Made by a program: the position numbers and the translations under genes. Positions 1 through 10,200 of a DNA stretch of 64,000 bases are shown piece after piece (position 1 is the stretch's first letter; each line of letters opens with the position of its first letter). The DNA comes from Mariannaea sp. PMI_226. Lineage: Eukaryota > Ascomycota > Sordariomycetes > Hypocreales > Nectriaceae. Where the stretch lies: the NCBI GenBank assembly GCA_024336345.1, contig JANFOG010000001.1, forward strand, positions 3,658,001 through 3,722,000, read 5' to 3'. Below the pieces are notes generated by a model. That model was not told the DNA's origin. It was given only the letters and a program-made list of their open reading frames with translations, and did not search any database.

Positions 1-1167
1 ATTTTTTAGTGGAACTTCACCCGTATCACATCGGAGATTACGTGGCCTAGGGCAATGGCCGAAGGAGGGGATATCGTCATGTTTGAAGCTATAAGTGTAG
101 AAGTACAATAGGCAGTTTAAATGACTATATTTAGTCAGGCTTTCTGGTTGAAATCTGTAAGTGTGATGAATGTGTGTATATCAAGCAAGGTTGCTAGTAT
201 CGACTCATCTCCGCCAACTTTAGACTCGGTAGCATCGCTCGACAAGATAGGATTAGTGTACGAAGCTCAAGACTAGGATTAGTTGGTGCATGGACATAAC
301 TAAGTTGTTTGGGCGAAAGGCGTCATAGCGAGCAAGGATCAACCACGATGCAGCACAAATATGCCTATCATCAATCTTCATTGCCACCTGCTTTGGTTGG
401 GCTTCGCAGGGTTTTGCAGGGCTCATTCGTTAAGGGCGTAAAAAATGGCACCATCCCCGATCATTTGGAAACATTTAGGAGACAAGCTCGCTCCACGTGT
501 TTGATTTTTGGAAGAGCAACCTTGCAGATAGGGATGAAAGAATCCTGTCTTCAGTGACTGGTCTTATTGAGGCAGCGCATTCCATGCAGTAAAAAGTGTC
601 AAACATGGCCGGTGAGTCGGTAGTTGCGGGACCCGTAGCGCCGACATCCCGATGCTCACGTTGCATTTCCCAGGGCAGAATATGTTTGCGCTTCGTATAT
701 CGGCGGGGCTGAGTCTGACAAGCGCGTCCTCTCATTTATACCTGGGCTGCTACTGGCTCGTTCTCGCTTCAGACCTTGATCGGCAGCCAGAGGAACGTGG
801 TAGGGCTGAGGGTGTGGCTGATGGGCTGCTGTCGTCGCCTCGATGCCATTGGTCTTTGAGATTGGGAGAGTTGGAGGAGAAACCCGGCTGTACGACCCTG
901 GCGCAAGCGATTCAACATGAAGGGATCGACGCACTGCCGCAGAAGTGTTTGCGTATGCAGCGAGCATGGGTGACAATGGGATAGAATACATAATATGCTG
1001 CATCTCTTCCCCTTTCTCCATCTCCTCCCAACTCAACCCTCAGAAGCCATTATCTCGACTATAGCTCCGAGTCCAATTCCAATCGCCACTAGTCAAAACA
1101 GCTTCAACAACAGCAAACAGGGTGACAGAAAGAAGAGTAAACCTAGTTTCACGGCGCAATCCTACAA
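1..1167. other. Upstream region of the Ost-alpha-like gene; no gene seen
   Basis: I see no convincing gene here. The open frames are short, overlap on both strands and match no family I recognise. The last 150 bases or so are rich in CA and CT and lead to the ATG at 1168, so this is probably promoter and 5' leader of the Ost-alpha-like gene. The 3' end of a gene outside the window could lie in the first few hundred bases, but I cannot show it. Confidence 0.5.
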
Positions 1168-2808
1168 ATGGCGCCACAATGCAATCAAACACTGGAGGAC
1201 ATGTCTCGTATGTATTTCTTTCTTTCTTTCTTTTTTTCTCTCTGTCTCTCGTCCTCTCCAGCTCAGATTTGTGTTCGGTAACTAACGAAGCGCTTTCTTC
1301 CTCCGACGTTTAGTTCCCGACGACCAGGCAACCATCATTGGCAACTTTACCTTCAACCAGACTGCTCGTATACTCGGTGGAATAAGCACTGCAGTCGCCG
1401 TGCTAGTCAGCGTCTACCTCATCTTCCGGCATGCCCTTAGCTATACAAAGCCTCGAGAACAGCGCCAGTAAGTGCCCTCAACTGGTTCCCTCGGTCGAAG
1501 GGCTCTACGCGAGATTCGTTTAGATGGATGCTAATAAGTGAACTTCCTAGAATAATCCGAATCGCTGCTCTGGTTCCTATATACGCCCTCGCTTCGTATT
1601 TACAAATTTGCTTCTACACACATGCTGTCTACATCGGAGCTATATCGTCCCTTTACGAAGCAGTCGCCCTCGCCGCCTTCTTCTCGCTCATCTGTCATTA
1701 CGTCGCCCCGGATCTACACTCGCAGAAGAACTTCTTCCGTGAGATGACCCCTATCCAGGGTTGGATCATCCCCGTGAGTTGGCTCTCCAAATGCACGGGT
1801 GGGCAGCGTGGACCCTTTCGTGTTCCTCGATCTGGCCTTACTTGGTTCAATATAATCTGGGTCTGCGTGTACCAGTACTGCTTCATCCGCACCGCAATGA
1901 CCTTCGTTTCCGTCTTCACAGAAGCTGCGGGCAAGTACTGCGAGAGCTCCAACAATCCGGCCTTTGCCCACATTTGGGTCACCCTTATCGAGCTCGTCTC
2001 TCTCGTTATCACCATGTTTAACCTTATTCAGTTCTATTTTCAACTGAAAAAGCCTCTCGCCGAGTACAAACCCCTCACCAAGTTCATCGCCATCAAGCTA
2101 GTTGTATTCCTCTCCGTGATCCAGACTTCTATCATTTCCCTGGTTACCTCGCACGTCGACACATCAGATCCCAAAAGCAAATTTGCCAATGGAGACATCA
2201 AAGTCGGCATCCCTAATTTGCTCCTGTGCATAGAAATGGCTTGCTTCGCCATCTTCCACCTATTCGCCTTCCCGCACCAGCCCTACCATCCCGGGGCGAA
2301 GCCAACCTTTTACCCAGCCCCAGATGCTTCCAGAGGCGGAGCACAAACTGAAAATCGGATGCAGAGCCCTAGCGGTGGATTTTTGGGCTTCGGTGCAATC
2401 CTTGATGCTATCAATGTATGGGATTTCTTCAAGGCCGTTGTACGCGGCTTTCGATGGGTTTTCGTTGGAGCGAAGAACCGCCAGAACGACATCAGTTACC
2501 AGGCCAAACTGCCCGTCCATCAAGATGATGAGACTAATGATTCAGAATTGGCGCATATGGGGAATGCCCAACACCCTCTACAGCCTCAGTCGCAAGAGTA
2601 CGTCTCGATGACCTCTCCGCCTCCCCAATATCACGGACAATACTCGGCGCCTCAACGCTACGAGCAATACAGAGGTGAGGAGGGTGCCTCATTGGTATAC
2701 CACGCTCAACCAGAGCCCTACGATCCCCAGAGGTTCCGCCAGACTCCGTCACCGAGTCAACAACCCCTCCACTCCGGATATGGAGGAATGGCGTATCGGT
2801 CGGGATAA
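1168..2808 (+). CDS. Ost-alpha / TMEM184-like (DUF300) multi-pass membrane protein
   Basis: Three exons: 1168-1207, 1314-1467 and 1551-2808, giving 483 residues. The joins keep frame and use GTATGT and GTAAGT donors; the second intron has a CTAAT branch-like site. The start gives MAPQCNQTLEDMS with an Asn-Gln-Thr glycosylation site, so the N-terminus is probably outside the cell. The first hydrophobic segment is in exon 2. Exon 3 carries about six more, with family-typical stretches such as YEAVALAAFFSLI and GIPNLLLCIEM. The last 150 or so residues are hydrophilic and rich in Pro, Gln and Tyr, and probably cytosolic. In animals Ost-alpha is half of a steroid and bile-acid transporter; fungal homologues are mostly uncharacterised, so substrate and organelle are unknown here. 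Family call is strong, function weak. Confidence 0.85.
1211..1240. repeat. CTTT/T-rich microsatellite in intron 1
   Basis: The first intron of the Ost-alpha-like gene opens with tandem TTTC units followed by a T run and CTCT. It acts as an extended polypyrimidine region and is likely to vary in length between strains. Confidence 0.7.
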
Positions 2809-3490
2809 GTTTCTCACAATGACTCAGATATTATAATGACTAGCGTTGGATACAATATAACGAGACGGATATGAAATTTTATGTTATTAGAGGGTTCTCG
2901 CACTTGATTAGGGTTGTACTTTTATGGAAAGATTCAAAACATTCAAAAATGCTTGGACTTTGGGTGAGCGTGTCCGATGGTGTTCGCTTTCTTAGACTTG
3001 TGAGATACGAGATAAGGACAACATCGTTCTTCATTTCAGTTGCTCATCAAATCATTATTTAAACTGGTTCCAGTCAGAATCAAAACGAGAAAGCAGTTAT
3101 CAATATGTTACATTGACACTCGAAAACGAGAGGGGCATGTCTATTGGATATAGACATTGACTATTGGCCACCAATAGATGGAAGTCCTGTTTAGACTACT
3201 CAGAAGGCATTCAAAGTCTGCAACATAGCTACAAGCTTTTTCAGTCAAACCCAGAATCAAGATTGAACTCCAGATTCACCAACAGACATTGCTAGATTCG
3301 GATAGGAATGGATTATGTGTTGGCTCGTGTCTCCCAACTTCTCATTGTAAATTCATAATTAACTACAGAAGTGAATTAGGGGTATTATGTGGCTGGTAAA
3401 ATGCCAGCACTTTTTTGTTTCATCCTCTTCGGACCTCGCCGTTCCTCAAGAACCGCTATGACAGCCAGTTCCGAGTATAACGCGGCATGT
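2809..3490. other. Convergent intergenic region
   Basis: This lies between the stop of the Ost-alpha-like gene (+) and the stop of the Crh-like gene (-), so it must hold both 3' ends. It is AT-rich. I see no coding sequence or structured element. Confidence 0.6.
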
Positions 3491-4979
3491 CTACCATCTG
3501 CCATATCCCTTGTATCCCTTGCCCTTCTCACCACCATGGGGATGTTGGGTGTGTCTGAACTTGCCATGGCCAGCATGCTGGTGGTGGTGGTGGTGCTTGC
3601 CGTGGTGCCACTCGATGTGATGGCCTTGCCAGCTCCAGTTGTGCTGGTCACGGTTTCGCCAGTGCCAGCCGTAGCCGTGGTGACTCAGGCCATTACCAGA
3701 GCTGCCGCCATTGGGGGCCGAACCAGCGGGGTGCGTCGAGGTAGGTGGCTTGACGACAACAATAGCAGTAGTCGTAGAAGCGTGGGCGGTAGTGTGGGGT
3801 TTAGTAGAGGTCTTGAGAGTGGTGTGAGGGGGAGCGGAGGCAGCCTTCTTGGTGGTCGTAGGAGCAGCAGCAGCGGAAGTTGCCTTCTTAGTCGTCGTGT
3901 GAGCCGCAGCAGAAGTGGCCTTCTTGGTAGTCGTAGCAGCAGCCTTCTTGGTAGTCGTAGGAGCAGCCTTCTTGGTAGTCGTAGGAGCGGCAACAGCGGT
4001 AGTGGCCTTCTTGGTGGTCGTCGTACCAGTACCAGTACCCGAAACCTTGTCGAACTTGATGCTGCTGAAAGCACCAGACTTGTCCGAGTAAGTGTATGAC
4101 TTGGCAGGGTTGTAGTTGGTGACGGAAACGCTCTCGACGGTCATGGTGTAAGGACCCTTGGTGAAGTCGGTAAGGCCACCTGCCCAAGCGATGGTTCCTG
4201 CGGCGTTGTCGGGGTCACCTCCAGCCCAGATGCCGAGCTTCACTCGAGAAGGGGTTTGCGGATATTGAGCACCGTTGGCGGCTTGGGAGTAGGTGAGAGT
4301 TCGCATGAGAGTACCGTCGATGTACCAGCTGAGCGCCTTCTCGGTCCAGTCGAGAGTGTAGTTATGGCTGGTTGCCTGGCTACCGACGACGGGCGAGGTG
4401 CCTCCACGGCCGGGGGTGGAAGAATCGCCTTTACCGAAGTAGTTCGTCTGGACCTCGTCTGGGAAGCCACCAAGGAACTCCCAATCGCTATTTATACTGT
4501 TAGAAACAGGACCAAGAGATACTCAGGTAGTGATCCACTACATACATTTCGTCCTTGTCATCGGAAAGCATGACAACGGAGGAGATGACACCCTGGCCGG
4601 GGGCCGCTTTCATGTGAACCTCGATGCGGCCGAACATGAGATACCACGAAGTCTGGATGGTGGGCGAGTCACCCTTCTTGTTGATAGTGAATTCGGCACC
4701 AGACTTGCTGTAAACAACATCGCCGCCACCAATAGACTGCCAGTTGCTATTATCAGCGCCAGCGGTGAAGTCAACGGAGTATTTAGAAGTAGCGAGTCCA
4801 ACGTCAGGGGCGCAGCCGGCTATTAAGTATATGGTCAATGTGATGCCCTTTGAGATAACATGAAAAAGGAACAAGCTCTGCTACTGACTCGTCTGGACGG
4901 GATCACAATCCTGAGCGGCAACACCTCTGCTGAAGAGAGCTGCCGCCGCAGTCAGGGCGAGTGTGCAATATTGATGCAT
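3491..4979 (-). CDS. Crh-type GH16 chitin-glucan transglycosylase with His-rich C-terminus
   Basis: Three exons on the minus strand: 4979-4889, 4819-4546 and 4487-3491, giving 453 residues. A signal peptide (about 1-22, ending GVAAQ) is followed by the Cys-containing start of a Crh enzyme. The GH16 catalytic motif DEIDWEFLG falls at residues 120-128, with Glu121 as nucleophile and Glu125 as acid/base by family rule; intron 2 splits the Ile122 codon. Crh enzymes join chitin to beta-glucan in the cell wall. After the catalytic domain come a Thr/Lys/Ala-rich linker with about six TTTKKA units (from residue 275) and a tail from about residue 394 packed with His, Gly and Trp, including HHHHH. The usual C-terminal hydrophobic GPI signal is absent, so the protein is probably secreted or held in the wall another way, unless a further 3' exon was missed. 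Confidence 0.88.
3838..4022 (-). repeat. Coding minisatellite for the TTTKKA linker
   Basis: Imperfect tandem units about 24-36 bases long, each with a core close to GCCTTCTTGGTAGTCGTAG on the plus strand. They encode the repeated TTTKKA segments of the Crh-like enzyme. Repeat number probably differs between isolates. The antisense strand is also open over this stretch because of the repeat, not because of a second gene. Confidence 0.75.
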
Positions 4980-6527
4980 GATAAATGAATGTGAATACGT
5001 TGTTGTTGGAATGAATGTGGTAGTATTCTTGTGAGCAAGACACCGAAAGAATACAGTAAATTTTCAAAGGAAAAAAGAGGAAGAAAAAGACAACAGCAAC
5101 AACAACATATGGCTTTTAACGAATGAAGATGGAAAAGAGTGTCACTTCCTAGCTAGGAAGTATTAGACCTGCTTGAGCATCAAGAGAATAAAAGAATCTT
5201 GTGATTGTTTTCCGCGTGTGAGGCCTCGATATTTAAGAGGGGGATGGGTCAACACCACATGTGGGACCAGACCATGAGCCTCTCAACCCAACCCCGGCGA
5301 TTGCCAGGAAATTGTCCTAGGGGGAGGGGGCCTCAGCACCTAATTAAGGGGCCGTTTACCGAAACACTAGACTTAATGCTCTTCTGCTTCTAGGTTCTTC
5401 ATCGTACTATGGATGTTATTTTATAAGCATATAGATTATCGTTGACTGGGGTGGTTATTTTTCATTTCAGGGTTTGGGCGAACAAACCAAAAGTCAGTTG
5501 AAAAATCACGACATGCAAGTCATCAATGAAGTCATCCGTGACATGGGCTTCCCTCCGATGGGTGGTCTTTGTTTCTCAAACCCCCTAGCTAGCAGCACAA
5601 GTTCTATCCGGGTAGAGCGGTGGTGAAGACACCTACCTACCGAATACAATCTAGTTGCGACGGTAAACCCACGTTCTCACCGGCTGCTCCCCCCCCCTGT
5701 TATTGGATGGATATCATTTGCAAATTCTGGATAGCAAGCGTGTTTCATGCCTGGAATCCTGCCACTAAGAATAGATAGATCTACCGCACCGAGGTATCTA
5801 GGAAAATTTCATGCGGCGCTGCAAAACGGGTGACAAGATCTGCCGTTCCAGATGCCACCAGATGCCACCAGATGCTAGCTACATAAATTAGTTATTTTAC
5901 TAGATAGTTAAGGCTTTGAATACTCCAAGACTGCGAGCCACTCAGAGTTAACGCCCAAGGTGCAGCAAGAAAACCCCAGTCCAAGGATACAATCCTTCAG
6001 GGTTCCACTCTTTAATAAAGGATGGACTAGGGGCAGTCAAGGCCCATGCCACTAGAACGTTCTCAACGAGAAAGCGTATTGCCATTATGGTTGACGAACT
6101 AAGAGACCCTGATCACATATCATACGTTCAATAGGAGGACAGAGTCAATAAAGCCATTCTATCTGTCTGCTTGCCGAGAACCTCATTACTTAAAGCACAT
6201 CATAAAATCTGTTTGTTTGTGAACACAAACTGAGCTCATGCCTATTGGCCTGCGACGTTATTCGCCTGGCGGCGACTGGTTCGCATTCATAAAAGAGTAT
6301 CCTTTTTTCTCAAGCTTGACAAATCCCAAGTTCCCAATGCCGGTATCCAATTCCTCGTGGAAAGTAGTCTGTGTTCCAAAAGTCCCAAAAATGACAACGC
6401 CATGAACTCCTCCACCGCTAACCTCATCAAATCATGTCAATATCTGTACAATCAGAAAAGAAAAAGAGAAAAATATGCAGTTTCATTACCAACACCCTGG
6501 ACCATCTCATGACCTGGTTCAAATTAT
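4980..6527. other. Promoter of the Crh-like gene and 3' region of the next gene
   Basis: No gene seen. The part next to the Crh start is a CAA/CAAC-rich leader (about 5080-5110 on the plus strand). The rest is ordinary AT-rich intergenic DNA with a short C run near 5690 and a small direct repeat at 5851-5875. Confidence 0.55.
5851..5875. repeat. Short direct repeat
   Basis: The 10-base unit gatgccacca occurs twice in tandem, followed by a truncated third copy, gatgc. No function is evident. Confidence 0.8.
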
Positions 6528-7265
6528 TCAGTCAGGACCAGAGTCACTTCCGCTCTCCCAGTCCGACTCCATGCCGGAGCCGGCTGCAGGCCCACCCCGA
6601 TTGAAAGGGTTTCCGGGCTGGTGCTGGCCGGTAACATTGATGAAGGCCGGTGCACCACCAGCTGCAGGTGGAGGAGAGAAATGATTCATGGGTGGCATGG
6701 GCGGCATGGGATGAGGATACGAGTTGAAGTCATCTTCGTAGTGATCATCCCCATAGTAATCCTCTCCAAAGTGATCGTCTCCAAAATGGCTGCCAGCATA
6801 ATGGCTACCCATAGCTGGAGGTGGGGGTCCAAAGTGCCCGCCCATTGGGGGCCCGAATCCAGGGCCGGCCGGAGGCGGCGGTGGAGGAGGCATCATTTGA
6901 GGAGGCGGAACGGCACCGTTAAAGTGCTTTTGCTTTGAGGAGCTGCTCTTTCGGCTGCTGCTGCGGCTGCTGCGGCCACTTCTGCTGCTACTACCAGAGT
7001 AATAGTCAGATGTGGTCACCCAATACAACTGGGTATCGGCGTCGCCCCATCCGGAGCCGGAGGACCAAGAGGAGTAGACTGAACTGTCGTCTGGAGTATC
7101 CCGCGTCCTCTTCTTGACCATTGTAGCGCCCCGAGGAGCACCGGCAGCCCAAGACATGAAACGAATGGCAGTGGGTTGTTTCCTGGGTAATTTTTTGTAG
7201 GTAGTTGTCCACTGGGACGAGGTGGTGCTGACATTGTCTGAGTAGATGGAGCCGTTCCGAGGCAT
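6528..7265 (-). CDS. Unrecognised Ser-rich / Pro-Gly-rich protein
   Basis: One uninterrupted frame of 245 residues beginning with a true ATG (MPRNGSIYSD). I do not recognise the family. The first third is ordinary with a basic patch (MVKKRTRD). A Ser/Arg-rich block follows near residues 92-112 (SSSRSGRSSRSSS), then a run of seven prolines near residue 125. The second half is rich in Gly, Pro, His and Asp with repeated HFGDDHFGEDYYGDD-type text. It ends in an acidic DWESGSDSGPD tail. There is no signal peptide or membrane segment, so it is probably intrinsically disordered and intracellular; the Ser/Arg block would fit an RNA- or actin-associated role but that is a guess. Codon use and frame length support a real gene. 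Confidence 0.65.
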   Translation of the reverse strand: MPRNGSIYSDNVSTTSSQWTTTYKKLPRKQPTAIRFMSWAAGAPRGATMVKKRTRDTPDDSSVYSSWSSGSGWGDADTQLYWVTTSDYYSGSSSRSGRSSRSSSRKSSSSKQKHFNGAVPPPQMMPPPPPPPAGPGFGPPMGGHFGPPPPAMGSHYAGSHFGDDHFGEDYYGDDHYEDDFNSYPHPMPPMPPMNHFSPPPAAGGAPAFINVTGQHQPGNPFNRGGPAAGSGMESDWESGSDSGPD

Positions 7266-10200
7266 GATTGTAGATGATGGTTGGCGATACTAGTTTTAAA
7301 AACGGGATGCTGGGGCAGAATTGAAGCAGAGAACTGGTGAACAGCCGCGATCACAAGATCGGAGGGGTGAGGAGCAACTCGATGGGCAATTAACGTATGA
7401 TATTTAGCACTATATCGCTGTGCTCATTCTGATTAAGATGTTGTGTTGTGTTATGTTTTGTGTTGTACTAAGCTATGTGGTGTCACAGATACCCAGAAAT
7501 GTAAGCTAGCTGGGCTCGGGTTGGGAAGGCCAAGGGGCTGTGGTATGCAACTGAGTAATGAAGATGGGTGGCTGGGTTCACCCATGAAGCAAGAGACAGA
7601 AGATGGATTATAAGAGGAACGGAATGGTTGTTACGGTAGAAGAAAAGGAGAGAAACTCAAGAGAAGGCAGAAGAGAAAGGGAAGGGTGAGGGGATGCTGG
7701 GGGAAGATATACTCTCGAGCAGTTACCATTGACTACAACGAAAGGAGCAAGAGTGGCATTGCCCCCAACCAGGTCTGCCTTTCAGTCCCTTGTCCGCAAG
7801 GTCTCACTGCCTCGTAACCTCACACATTAATTATGCGGGCGGAGAGTTCATTAGCTCGGCAAAACGGGGTTGAAAGAGCTGGTGACATGGCGAGTTGGGA
7901 AAAAGAAACGAGCGTGTGCTATCGTAATGCACTGGACAAAGTATGCAACAGAGTCCTACAGTACATAAAATACCTAATGTAGACACCACCCCGCCCTCGC
8001 CGGGGAAGACGGGGAGTGGAAACAAGAGCTGACAGGATGAGAAGAGAGAAGAGGGGGTTCAGCAACACACGACTGAATTCCAGAGTACCACGACAGGGTG
8101 AAGATCAGCAAAGGGGAACAAAGGGGCACTTTACCTTGCTGTGTGCAGAACCAGCCAAGGCCATCGTACTTTGTAATCATGTATTCTCAGGCGTTTTCCC
8201 GGGCGCAAATGTACAACAAGTGGGACACCCTGATGCACGAGCAGAGGACTGGACGGGCGAACGAGGCTCTGCAGTCGTAGCGTGCATGACACACCATACC
8301 CAATCCTGTACCCCTCTCTGCCGTGCAAGCTGGGCGAACGTGCGCCACCGTTCGCCTTGCTTTTCTTCGTTGGAGGATGGATGAGAGGACCAATGCGTGT
8401 GGGATTCGAGGCTTGTGTGACGAGTGGTTTTGCGTGAAGCTGACGAGCAGATCGTCGGAGGAAAGGAGAACTTGGAGGGTGGTTGTGGTTGTGGTGGTGG
8501 GTGGTCATGATTTCTGATTTCTGGATCGTTCGCCCACGCGATGAGATGGGATGGAATAGACTACCTTTGACATGGGCTTGTGGGGAGGAAGAGAGTATCA
8601 GTGGATCGATCCGCAGGCACGCGGAGAACCACGACTGGGTCCCGGTGAGAGCGAAAGAGCGAATGAATCATGACTGCGGAGGGTGCTAAGGTGACAAAAC
8701 AGGCTCACAGTCACAGGGCTTGAAAGGGCTTGAAAGTCTTTTCCAGGGAACTATTCAACCATTCAGTCGGGCTTGCGTCTTTCCCTCTTCCTCCCAAGTT
8801 CACGATCCTGTTACCCAGTGGCTGTCTCACGAGGGGGGTTCAAACAGATAGCGGGTCAAGTAGCAACGAGTGGTCGCCAGAATCCAAACGAGAGACGGCG
8901 CTGCGGCTGCATGCATTCGCGGAAGAGAGAGAGCAACGAGTTGAACCTAGCAGCCGAGCAGACGCGAAACAAGCAGAACCCCCTTGTTGCCGGCCAGCCA
9001 AGCCATTGGTCCCAACCCCGCGTCCGTCGCCGTCCGTCACGCACCAGTGATGCAGCCCCCCGGGATACATTTTCTCAACATGAGGCGGGACGACCGACTG
9101 AAGGTAGCGTTGCACACGGGACGCCTCGCGCCTGTGGGTGAGATGCACGATAGAGGCGAGGACAAGGACAGAGGCAGAAATTTTTTTTTAGCCGCAGGTG
9201 GCTTTTCTTTTGCTCAGGTCGGTCGGTCAAGTTGAAAAAAAAGTCGCAGTATTTGGTGGTGGGCGGTAATTGGATGATATCACGGCGGAATGTAACCACA
9301 AAGTACCTTAGTTCTGTGCGTTGTGTTGTGCTCCTGTCTGTGTGTTGTTCTTGTGCAAAGTGGCATACATACATGTCTTGATGTGCAGACCTTGGTTGGC
9401 CGCTTCACTTTCAGTAATCCGCTGCAGGACACATGCAAGCATAGGGAGGAGGGCAGCCAGGTCGAAGTGCAGGGCGGACACGATTTTTCGCTGTTCTCAT
9501 CCAGAGATGATGCAAGTGTTTGGGGGTCAAGTCGAGAACAAGATGGCCAGTATCATTCAATCCATATCACACGGCATCATGCAGGAATCGAATGGTGTAA
9601 AGAGTCTCACGAGTGCGGAAACACGACTCCCGTCGTAACTGGTTCGTACAATGGAGGAGAGGAGAGAGATTGATCTGTAGAGTTTGCTCATGACACATAG
9701 ACAACTGTTTCTAAACTGAGCAGTTTGTATTATAAACCAACTCTCCAACAATTAGGAAGTGAGGTTTCTACTTGTTTGTAAGGCTAAGGACCGTTATAGA
9801 CAGCAGGTTGAAAAAAAAAAAGTGCATTTTCCTCCGCTTGAAAATAGTAGGTCAGCCCACAAGCAGCATGCCCCTAATGCGTGCAGCAGAACTGCCGGGA
9901 AAATTCAATCCAGACCACTTGGCCAGCTCATCAGTACCAAGGAAAAAAAAAATTTGTCCCCGGATTGCATTCTGACTGTGGAGGGATGACGGGCGTTAGC
10001 GAAGTTCTCACTAGCTGCCAGGTTGTTTTGCATACTCCTCGCAGATAAGATGAGGCTGTCCATCAGAACGGGGCTGCTGACATCGTTTCGTTGGTGAGAA
10101 TCTCTTCTAGGGCATCTGCCAATCAGGCACTTCCATTCTTCAAGTAGGGCTAGGATGAATGGAAAGTGCAAGATGATAGCCAACAGAAGTTCGCAATCCC

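Noticed and set aside
3389..4099. 236-codon plus-strand frame over the Crh-like gene
   Set aside because: It is antisense to the TTTKKA minisatellite; the repeat leaves both strands open. Its Ser/Arg/Gly text has no family match.
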